Assembly (NCBI GenBank): GCA_916613615.1 | Contig: OU744731.1 | Span: 19,562,328 to 19,626,327 of the forward strand | Length of the DNA stretch: 64,000 nt | From: Steromphala cineraria | Taxonomy: Eukaryota > Mollusca > Gastropoda > Trochida > Trochidae | Direction of reading: 5' to 3' | Shown: in pieces, positions 25,101 to 37,100 of the stretch | Position numbering within the stretch: position 1 is the stretch's first letter | Layout: each line of letters starts with the position of its first letter | Translations under genes and position numbers: made by a program | The notes under the pieces: model-generated | Databases searched by the model: none | What the model saw: only the letters and a program-made list of their open reading frames with translations | What the model was told of the DNA's origin: nothing

Positions 25101-28100
25101 CATCCGGAGGCGTTCGATCTAATCTGCCAACTCAATCCCAGACCCTTGATCGACCTCTTTGCAACCAAGTTCAACAACCAGCTGCCGGTGTACGTCTCCC
25201 CTCTTCCAGATCCGGCAGCTTGGGCAGTGGACGCCCTGTCGCTCTCTTGGGAAGGACTGGACGCTTATGCGTTCCCTCCTCCAATCCTTCTTCCCAAGGT
25301 AGTAGACAAGCTCAAACAGACCCAGCAACTACGTCTGATTTTGGTCGCGCCTTGGTGGCCGGCCAGGACGTGGTTCCCAGATCTCAGAGATCTAGTCGGA
25401 AGGGATCCAGACCCTCTGCCTCCCTGGCCAAACCTCCTTCGCCATCCCCACAGTCGTCTGTCTCATCCGGACCCAGAGAGGTTTCATCTCTGCGTTTGGT
25501 CCATCTTAAGAAAGCTCTGAGATTGAAGGGTTACTCGACGCAGGTGGCCAACACTATTGCCAAGGCCCATAGAGTTTCCACCAGGTCTCTGTATGACGAC
25601 AAGTGGCTTTGCTTTGAACGTTTCTGCTCTGAACATTCACAGAACCCTGTCAAGGCGTCGCCCCAATTCCTTGCGGAATTCCTACTGTACCTTCGGAATA
25701 AGCGTTCCTTAAAAGGCAGTACTATTGGCACATACCTTTCTGCCATCAACTCCGTCCTGGCAGTTAAGAGGGATACTAAGATATCGACAGTCCCAGAACT
25801 CATCGCTATGCTTAAGGCCTTCAAGCAGGAGGATCAGAAGAAGAAGTTCCGTCCTCCTGCCTGGGATCTGAATGTGGTTCTACAGCATCTCCGTGGGCGT
25901 CCTTACGAACCTTTGGAATCTGCTTCCTTTGAGAACCTGTCTCGGAAGACTGCTTTCCTGGTCGCCATGGCCACGGCGGCACGGGTCAGTGAGGTCCACG
26001 CCCTGGAGGTGACTCGTGTCCGTTTTGAGCAATCTCGTCATGGTTCTATTCATTTGGGGCTCTTATGGGATTTTATTGCCAAGAACCAGCTTCCTGGACA
26101 GCCAGACAGGATGTTCACCATCCCCCCGTTGTCCTCTATTGTTGCTACTTCAGAGGTTGAAGAATTGGCTCTTTGTCCTGTCCGGGCCTTGAAGGTCTAC
26201 ATCGACAAGTCAGCCAGCAGAAGGGGTACCAGGAAACGACTGTTCATCCCCTTTTCCCCCTCAGTTAAGGGCGAGGTTAACAAGAACTCCATCTCCTTGT
26301 GGATCCGCTCGACCATCTTAGCGGCCTATGACGCTGCTGGCTTACCCCATCCTGCAGCCAACAACCCGCATGAACTTCGGGCTTTGGCTTCCACGATGGC
26401 TCTACACAGGAACTGTTCAGTTCCTACGATCATGGAGGGCTGTTTTTGGAGATCCACCACCATCTTTGCTTCCCACTACCTCAGGGACCTAGCGGTGGAG
26501 GATGTGGATGGTTTACAGTCCTTTGGCCCTTTGGTGTTTGCTCAGCAACTCACCAAACCGCCGATCCTAAAGATGTTTGTTTTTTATTCTTCTTTACCTT
26601 AGCTTTGCTTTAGGTCTTGGTTGATTGTTGGTTTTTCGTGTCTTTTTAGATTCGTCGCCCTCAGTCTCCTCTGCCTGCACGGTCACAGTTTGGCATGGTC
26701 CTCTTGGAGTCCTACCCACCTGCCTTGCTGTCGAATCGTATGCACATCTAAGGTAAGGTAAGTTTAAAACTTATTAAAATCTAAATATTTTAGATGTTTA
26801 AAAGACTTACTTTACCTTAGAGGATTTATCCCGCCCATCGTTGGACTCTTCCTCCCCTCTTCTCCGGACTCCTTCAGACTTTTTCTGGCGGAAAAAAGTG
26901 AGAGTTTTTGGTTATCACGTGATTGAGTATTACCTTCCGGTATACCTGTCCCCGTATTGACGTGTCACTTCCCGTATCACTACTTGGTTCACATAGAGAT
27001 AGCCCCGTCAACACGAGTCTCAATCTTGGTCGGTAAGCATAGGAACATGCACATCTAAGGTAAGGTAAGTCTTTTAAACATCTAAAATATTTAGATTTTA
27101 ATAATTTTTCAAGATAGGTATCAGGTTCTTGAAAGAGCTGTGTGGATTTACATATGCTGATGTACCAGGATGACAGGTCATTGGCAGTGGTCCCTGTATT
27201 CTTACATTGCGGTCACTTACTCAAAATCAAACAACATTTACTTCCCTCACTCAAATTGTGCACATGGTTTCAGATCACCTATAAACATTCCGATTGACCT
27301 ATTCATTGTAATGAACTTTGATCACTGACTTTTCTACTCAGCTGGGTTTTAGAAATGGTTTGAATAAATGACTACACCTCTGTAAATGATAGTAACAGCC
27401 TAACAGGTCAGTACTAAAATTTGATGTGGTTCTCATAAAAAGTCACCGGGCATAAGATAAAAAAATCATAAGATATAAAACATTGTTTTATAACTGATAT
27501 CGGAGAGAAGAAAAAATAGTTACTATTCATGTTATATTGTATACATGTACCTTTTCTAAATTGTAAGAGTGTTAAAGTGACAGTCCTATCAGGGTATTTT
27601 TTAGGAAACAAAATTCACTTGTGTGCTCTTCTTTATCAAGTTGTTAAATATAAATCAACAATAAATGTTACCCCCAGTAACATGTTTCAACTTGTTTGGG
27701 TTATAATCATGTATTGATAGCATTATACGCATAAACTGAAACGTCACCTTGAATTTTGTTTCCACAATAAATACTCCTAAAGGACTGTCCCTTTTAAGAA
27801 GATCGATGAAGTAGAAGCTGGCTATGGACAGAGATTTTGTTCAGTTGAAGCTTATGTAACAGGCTCTATCTAAAAGAACAACTGTACTTCTTAAATCAAA
27901 ATTTCAATTTCATTTGAGGTTCATTTTACAAATTATTTCTGCAAGAAAATCTCACTTCTTGCAAGCAACTTCATTGTTACCTCTCACCTTCCTTTGTCAC
28001 ATTCAGAAACTAACACGTCACTTATTGTGATTTAGGCTTGATCTGTATTGACCATTTATGCACTTATGGAAGGTATTTTGTCATGTGGTTTCTTTTAGTG

Positions 28101-31100
28101 AAAGTCCCTGCAGTAAATGATCATGTACCCTTTAACTTTTGTCTATTCAGTGTCTATCTCTCATGCCGATTCTCGCAATAGAGTTTCACCTTAAGTTTGT
28201 CTTAAAAGTTCGTCTTTGAAGATTTTATCCTAGCCTTCATGCTGTTTATCATTTAAGGATCTTTCTGTTGACCCTGAAGTCATAATTAAGGATCCTTTTG
28301 CAGGCCCTTAGGCCTGAAAAAATCCCAATGTAAATCAAGGTCCTAATGTCACCCTTCACTCACCAAGTTTGAATAAATTTGCAATAACCTTTTTTGCAAG
28401 GAATGACCATTTCACTTTTTGAAGTTGAGGTCCCTTTTACAGATACTTTCAGAAAGTATCTTATTACTTTTTGGGAATGTCGGATCTTTCTGCATACCTG
28501 AGGAAACAATGGATGATCAAACTTCCACAGTTTCCATTGTGCATGCCAACTCTTGCAACTCTTGACACCTTGTGCCCATTCAGTGCGTCATTTTGATCTT
28601 AAAGGTCCTTCAGCGAGAACAATGTCACTTTTTGCAATGAAGGATCTTGCTGTAGGCCCTCCTGAAGTCCATGTTGAGGACTCCATACAGGATCCAGGTG
28701 GTTGTTGAGAAGGAGAGGGCGAGAGTGAAGAGAGTGAGCCACACATCAGGGGAGACTGTAACTGCAATGTGGAGGATGTGGACCACACAGATGGGCAGAT
28801 AGAGACAGCAGAAGAAGAGGAAGACCAGCAGGAGCTGCAGAGTTAGTCTCATTTCCTGTTGGAGCTTCACACTTGCTAGTCTCGTACGTCTCTTGGTCGT
28901 TTTGTCCAATGTCGTTTGACTTCCACTCAAAGGGGATCTTGAACCAGTCATCAGAGACTGGCTTGAACTGGTTACAGCCACCTGGAGCTGACTAACTTGC
29001 TGAAGGTTTACCCTTGTGTGAAATTTACCGCCTTTCAGTTTGTATGTCTTACGTCTGTTGGTCATGCTTTCTGCAATGTTTTGACGTACATCGTTGAGGA
29101 TGTCGTTAGTGTTACAACATATGCCAGTACTTGTGGAAGGTTGTTGAGATATTTGACTGGGTTCTTCTCCTTCTATGTCTGATGGAACCTCACTCCAAGT
29201 TGATGTTTGCTCCTCGTTTACTTTGATTTGTTGAGTCATGGTTGCTGTTACCTTAAGCCGACTTTTCCTCACTTTTCTCAAAATAAGTGAATAACACACA
29301 GAAATTAAGAGCGTTGTGATTATCCCTGGAGCACTAACTACAGCTATCACATACCAGTAGGCACTTGGTGACATGAGGAAGAAACAATCTAGAATGTAGT
29401 CATGGTAACCAGTAAAGGGGAGAGAACTCAGGCTGATAATGCATGGAAAAAGCCACAACATGACAAGTATGAGGGCGGTAGTCCGGAATTGTCCTGCTTG
29501 CACTGAACCAGTCTGCTGTCTGTTCACTACAACATACCGATTCAGAGCGATCGCATTTGAGTTGCCAATCATAGCAAGAGTCAAAACAAAGTTGAGATAT
29601 CCTTCCAACTCACACAGAAAAGCGTCAGAGTGGATCCGCCCAACATGTATGATGTTGATGATGTGACTGGGGATGATGATGACACACTCAAGGAGTCCCA
29701 CAACACTTAGGTTTGCAATCAAGATGTACGTCAGGCGATGAAACTTTTTTGTCTTTGAGATGGTCAGTATGACAAGAACGTTACCCAGGGTTCCCAGTAC
29801 TGCCATGAAGGACAGGTATGCAATCGTGATGTATCTTGCTAAGGATGAGTGGCCGTTGACATCGAAGCAATCTTCTACTGTGTCGTTTGAAGACTGCATG
29901 GCTGCAGACATCATTGGACTCTGTAGAAATCAAAGATAAGATTTGTTCAAAAACATTCCAAGGCAAGGCCATGTGAATTCCTTTTTTTATATTGCACGCA
30001 GTAACTGATTTGAAAAAGGACTTCCCGGTAATGATATCTTTGAATAAAGAACTCTTTAAGGGGTAATAAAATGTCAATTATTTCAACCATTATGAGTTGA
30101 AATTTCAATCAATCAATCTTTATTTCGGTACTTATAAGGCCACAGGCCTGTAGTACATTCAAGAGTAGATCACATTACAGATTTTGTTCTGGTACAATGG
30201 TTTTTCTGTACAACATTGCATAGTGAATAAACATTGCAAGGTTCTGTAGTACTCGAGTATTAGTATTTGCTAACAATGATAATAGTTTTGTTACACTAGG
30301 GTACATGTAATAGTATGATTTAATGTATTTCATCCGAAGACTTTTATAGATTGGGCAGATTAACAAGAAATGTAGCTCATCTTCGACAGCATTCAAATTA
30401 CAAACTTGACATATTCTGTTATTTCTTGCAATGCCTACATATCTGCCAGTTTCAATAAACAATTCATGGGATGAGCAACGAAAACGAGCTAAGGCAGTAC
30501 GAAACTTTTTTACATCAACTTTTAAAAGATAACTTTCAAGACATATTCCATATTTCCATTGTCTATAATATAGACATTTAGTTGATAGTGACATGGATTC
30601 TGACCAGGATTGCAGGTATATATCTTTCATTCTTTGTGTAAATGAACTAATAAACTGTGGTTGTAAATCTACACTTTGACTGTGCCAAATATGCCCATAT
30701 CCTGTTTTGTTGAGTAACTCTCTAATATCGGTCACCCAATTACTTTTACCATTATTATCATACAGTTTCATCATATCATAACATTTCTTGGGAAATCTGT
30801 GACAGGGCATATTCAATAATCTTATCCAATATTTAATAGCTCTAATAGAGGAATAAATGAACAATGGAAATCTGCCTAATTCTCTGTAAACCATCGTGTT
30901 ACATGTGCTTGTTTTAACACCAAGGAACTTTTTACATGCATATAAATGTATCCTTTCAATGTTATCATATTGTTTTAATCCCCATATTTCAGATCCATAC
31001 AAAAGTATTGGGCTTATCTTCATATCAAATATTTTGAGTTGAAATTATTAACTATTTAACTGTTCTTCCCCCATATAAAAGTTTAGTTCAAAATTCTAAC

Positions 31101-34100
31101 GGAAAAACATGATCATACTCATTATCATCAATTCATGAAATAGTAAGGTTTTTGCCAAATAATATGTAAAATGTATATATATATACTTTCTGATTAAGTT
31201 TACAAAGATACGCTGCCTTTGTGTACATATCTCATGAATAATAAAATTCACTCTTTGGAATAAAAAGTTGAATTAAAAAAAATAAAAGTCAGAAATTTAT
31301 TTATATAAAATAATCACTTTGAAATCATTGCAGATAAATAAGTAAAATTTGATGACACATATTCTGTTTTCTTTTCGATGTCTGTAGAAATGTAGTGTGT
31401 TGTAACTATGGGTTTCTATCCTATGAATACAGATGTGGTATACACAATTTTGTTATTAAGTATTTCACTCTGAACAGAGTCCTTAGATGTCTTTTTTATT
31501 AGAATGAAATACAACTCGTATATTATCGATCGTGGAAAAGTTAACACAAGTTCAAGGCAATCAGTAATCCGATTTTTCCCTCATTTAAAATCACTTTAGC
31601 ATGTTTTCTTAGAGAAAATAGTATATCCCAAAAAAAGGAAAGCTAATGGTAATGTAAGACATATTGATATAAATCAATACAATTAAGAACATGGCAAAGT
31701 TGGATTGAACCACAGTATGCCATTCCTCTACTAAATCTTCATTGCTCACACTGAAATGGCAACATGAAGTTTGCACTTGATATGCAATACCTTATTATAT
31801 GACTTCATATTATTAGAAAAAATTGTTTTAACACCCTGAAAAAATACATTTTGTGTACACCAATATTAGATGAATTAATTTTTACAAAACATAAATACAG
31901 GCATCTGTGCCTCTACATGTCAATGATTTTACTTTTTGATGATGTTTGAATCAAAGAAATCTCAGTAAAGTTCTCTATGTGTACCTGGGAGATTCCTACT
32001 AGCTGCCTGGTTACATTAATACTGTGATCATGTGGATATATAATTGGTGTCTTATCCATGTCCCAAGACATGCTCACATCATTACCCTGAGGATTTTACT
32101 TTCACAGCTGCTATTTAGTGCTAGTCGCGACCACGTTGGTCAGTACCTCCTATTTTCATGTACTTATTTTATGAGCTCGGTGGACTGAGTGCAATGTGGA
32201 TGAATTGCCTTGCCCAGGGACACACCACAGGACAACTTAGCTTTGCAAGCGTTGGAAGATTTCTTTAAACTGAATATGTATATGTTTGAGTTTTATTAGA
32301 AATAAGCTACATTTATTTGTCCAAGGAATCTCAGTCAAGTGCTAGCTCTAAAGGACTGACATCGGCACCTGTAAGAACCCTTCACTCTGCCTGGTTACAT
32401 TACTCTTGTTGTCAGACTCCCACACACCTGTCCATTCTCACCTGGCTCACCTGCCTGAATCTCGTTAAAAATCTTATAAAAACAATCTTCTACTGACTTC
32501 TGTACCTTTGTTTTATATCTTTGACTTGACACATTTAAAAATATATATGTTACAAAGTGATTTTGTATTTCTTAATTTTATCAACAATATTTGATTAAGA
32601 TAAATAATATATATAAATATCATAGATATATATGTTTATATAATTTAACCAATTATAAAAAAAGAATTAAAGTTATTGTGAAATTTTTTAATGTTTAATG
32701 TTTTACTAAAAACGCCTTTAAGCAGTAACAAAATTTTCTTTCATTAAAAATAATTCATTCTTACCTTAGATGAGTTGGCATCACTTCATACTTCCAAAAA
32801 ATAGTTTTCACAGTAAGTTCACACTCCTTAGTAAGGGTTGAAACATGACATCATCACTCTTGCAATAAGCATTGGTATAATTCAGTAGACTGAACGGATA
32901 GCTCATTTTGTGTTTTATACACAATTATCCAATTAATCTTTTTTAATTTACCATAGCATTTCCACTAACAACAATGATTAAGTCACTTTTCCTTCAAGTT
33001 GTAATTTTCCAATTTGTAAGGAAAGAGAATATGACGTCCTACGACATCAAACAGAGATAAACAGTCTTGATGACACAGGTTGAACAATTCCTCTATTCTC
33101 TATTCCTCAGATTCTTTAATTGATTTCTTGCATCTGTAATAGCTCATTGACAAAGCTTCTCTGATAAGAGACAGTCACATCACTGGTTTAAAAACAAAGC
33201 TGCCGTCTCTCTCAAACTTGAGTTGTATAATAAGCAGAGTCTTTCATTTTATACAGGAAAGGAAATGTCTTTCACTGACCTAGCAAATCTTTCAATCCGT
33301 TTCTGGCAGAAGTCTCCGAAAAGATGGTTTGCCATTGTTTGATAAAGTCACAACACTGATTTCATACAAAGCTTCTCCCTCCATTAGCAAATGTAATGTA
33401 ACTGAAATTGTCTTTCTATAATTTGCTAGAATTTACATTCCATTCGTTGAAGAAAAAACAAATAGAAAGATGATTAGTTGAGGTCAGATTAATACAGGTC
33501 CCCTGGTTTGTCTACAACAAAGCCTCTGCCTCAAAATTGCTTCAATAAGAGCTGTGACACTTTATGGTTCACCTAAGAACTGTTGTTGTTCACTCTGTGT
33601 TGGACATTTCACCTTTCACAAAGTTCCCATGTTTCACTTGTCCTTGACCAGATTACAACAGTCAGCTCTGAGTAGAGTCAGGATCATCACTGGGTTATAA
33701 AACCAAAGATGCTGTCACATGGGTCATACTATTCACATGTGTTCACTCAGAATCAATCTGTACAAAAATTGAAAATATTCAACTTTCAAAATTTCTCACA
33801 AGAGTTACTTTGGATCCACATAAAGTTGACAGGTGACCAACCTTTCGATTAGCCCACTTAAAACTCAGCACAACATCAAAAGGTCTTAGTGCAAAATGTC
33901 TTCTGAAGTCCTCAACAAAATAACACTAGAATAATACCAAGCCTTGTAACATCATAGACATCTAAAACAAAGCTTGTGCCAGCCAGAAGCCAGTTTCATG
34001 TTACTGCAAGATGGAATCGGTCAATAAAGCACAAGACTTAATCAAGGTAGTCATAAGAGGATAATGTCTAATAGGTTTATGCCTGTGTCACCTGCTCCAA

Positions 34101-37100
34101 GCTTTATTACCTGTAATTAAGCACTGTGCATGAAAGTCTTCTTCCTCATATCTCCTATATTCAACTTTGTGGGTGCCTTGACAGCTATGCTCAAAGTCTT
34201 AAGATTGGCCTGAATGAGGATATGTCCTTATAAGGTGTTCAAAAATGGTTGGGGGAAATGGGGAGGGGAACATACTTTGCCCAATGTTATCATAATGCAA
34301 TTAGATTGTCTAGTTAAGTCTCAGAGACATAAAGTAAAAAAATCATGCATAAAACTATTTTGTTAAATATTGCTTAGTTCATTAGAGAAGCATCATGTTT
34401 GAGAAATGTTAGATATGATAAACATCTGTCACACTCTCTCATTCTCTAAACAAAATTGTCTGGCTCAAGTCATGGATGTGCATTCTGCAGATTTTCTGGA
34501 GGTTTTCATCAAAACACATGTTACTAAACAGTTTCCAAAGGATAATAAACAATCACCTTGTATAACTACCAATTATTTTATGATGCTTAGGATAGGTTTT
34601 GCATTAAATTTCACATAACCACAAACATATTTCACTATTTTCTTTGGTATATGAAAGTCTGATAACAATATGGTATAGTGTGTCAAAGGTCGCTTCTCAA
34701 ACATGCATGCATGTTCAGTTTGGTAATGAAAGCCGTTTTTGAAAGTTACTTTTGATGGGCTGCTTAGACCTATCTGGCCAATGACCAGTGAATGCATGTC
34801 TGGTCATGTCCCCTTTTTGTGACGTCATAAACAGAATCAGTCTCGTTATCTATACATCTATCTATTTATGTGTATATATATTTAAGGTATATATTAGTTA
34901 TAGTCTCTCATAATCCCACCAGTGGATTGCCCTTTGTATGTATATATTTATTGTATGTTTTATATTGTATGGGGTGAGACTCTAATAAACACTTGTCTGT
35001 CTGTCTGTCTGTCTGTCTTGTCTGTCTTGTCTGTCTGTCTGTCTGTCTGTCTATCATAACAATACCACAGAAAAAATACCAATAATTAACGATTATCAGA
35101 AAATATTTTCCACTCAGTTAGATAAATCATTTGACAATGTAACACTACTGAGCATTTGGTGTAAAAAGATATCCACATCAAAGGTAATTAAACACTTATT
35201 TAGGCGGTATTCCAGTTGAAATAATGATGCATTACTCTGTGTAGTCTGTTTATTACGTCATACACATGCAAGTTTTATTGCCCCTAAACCCAGGTGGGTT
35301 TTTCACAGCCAATAATTATGCTGTCTTAATGAAAGGCTAATTAAAGGTGTTTATTGGATAAATTAACAAAAATCAAGTCCAGTGTTTATCAATCTAATTA
35401 AAACTAGCTGTAATGTTATCGTCCCCTAAGTCCTTACGTTACATCTAGCTACTAACCCACCTGGTCCATGTCGCGTATGCGCGGAAATCAAACAATGGAA
35501 AAAGAACTGGCTGACCTCTTTGAATTGGGTGTCGTTAGGATTTATATTGCATTTTACACATTATGAGCATAATTATCAATGATTTAATGTATGACTTATT
35601 GGAAATAAACATTACAGCTAGGTTTAACTAGATATGCCGATTCTAACAGTTTGTATTAACTAGATTGTCCGATTCAAAGGGATCAGCCAGTTCTTTTTTC
35701 ATTGGCTGATTTCCGCGCATGCGTGACACGGACCAGGTGGGTTAGTAGCTAGATTTAACGTAAGGACTTAGGGACGATAACATTACAGCTAGTTTTAACT
35801 AGATTGAGTGTTTATTTTGTTGAAAAAATATTGAACAAAAATTGAGAAGTGGTAAAATCGAGGTTTGTGGATGTTTAAAATATTATCCATTAAACATTGA
35901 TAGAGTATGTTAAGAAGAACGTATCATATAGAGCACTTTTCCCAGGTAGGGATATACGAGCTGTCTATACGCTATTCTAACAATGTGTTAGAAAATTTAA
36001 ACCAAAACAGTGGTTTAGTCCCCTTCTGTCTAATTTCCAGACATCCACCTCAGAGAATGTTCATTTCCTGGTGTCTGAGTTCAGTGAACATGCAGACCGG
36101 GTGTATCAGGTGGCTAGTCTCGCTGCTGCAAGTTCTACTGACAGCAAACGTAAGTGCATGAATATGCTCCATATAAGCTCTACTGGCCTGAAGGCCCTAT
36201 GGCGTTTTTCTGTCCAACCCCCAGTTTCTTAACCTTTTGCTATTTGAACTTCCTCTAAAATCATTAACACAAGAAATCTCAAAACTTGAGTGCCGACACC
36301 TTATCTTATGAGGTTAAAAATCCGAAGACGTCTCGAACATTTTACTATCTTCTTCAGAAGCAGAGGGCATAGAAAACATGAATTTTTGTGTGCATACTCC
36401 TTAGATGTTATGACTTTTTTTTCTCAAATCTATGTTTGCATTGTTGAGTTGACAATACTGTCGTACACAAATAGACAATTGACTTGATTAACATTAAGTA
36501 CAGCTTTAGTTCATTAATTGTATGTAATAAATATAACATGATATATGGCAACTTATAAACCATTTTAATCTGACAATCTTTTTAATAATCAGGAGTGAGA
36601 GTGATCCGGGCAGCTGTGTACCATCTAGAGAAACTGGACCCGGACATTGTACCTTCCATCCAAACTGTGGCCAAGCATCCAGACAATGTAGCAGCTCTCA
36701 GGCACCTCAAACTGCTGGTCAAGGACTGGAAGGCAGAGTTGTCTGCCCTTGTTGAAGTTCTCGATGAAATGGTAGATCCTGAACTCTTCATCAAAGTGTC
36801 GGGTTAGTGTTTTGTTACCGTGTATCTCTTGGCAGTTATTTGAGTTAAGGTGTCATGGTTCACAGTAAGAATAAAGAAATCTTTTTTTCTTTTTACAAAA
36901 TGAGAGACATGGAAATATTTATGAAAGGTTCTCTGTCTGCAGAAAGCAAGCTAGGGGAGGATATATCTGTAGTACGAGGGTCTCTACTCCAGCGGGACCA
37001 GGCCGGAGCTAACGAGGCCATCTCCTGTGTCTTCTGTAGGACTAGACGAGTCGGACTCATCGCTCGAGCTGTGGTGGATCATAGCACTGACGCTGTCTTC

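Larger units (their letters stand above)
20264..27104 (+). mobile_element. DIRS-type tyrosine-recombinase retrotransposon, full length (6.84 kb)
   Basis: The element carries Gag, RT-RNase H and tyrosine recombinase regions. It is bounded by 181-bp perfect inverted terminal repeats (20274-20454 and 26890-27070) and has an internal complementary region (26740-26820) matching the reverse complement of both outer ends. This is the hallmark of DIRS elements, which replicate through a circular DNA intermediate and integrate by recombinase instead of an integrase. From the internal region the element ends can be set at 20264 and 27104, each ending in TAA with no longer target duplication, as expected for YR integration. 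It lies in the sense direction in the intron between exons 8 and 9 of the vinculin-like gene. Its coding part is GC-rich against the AT-rich host DNA. Confidence 0.95.

Noticed and set aside
30175..31023. Host protein-coding gene at 30175-31023
   Set aside because: LINE C-terminal motifs, a simple-repeat tail and a 12-bp target duplication mark it as a retrotransposon fragment.
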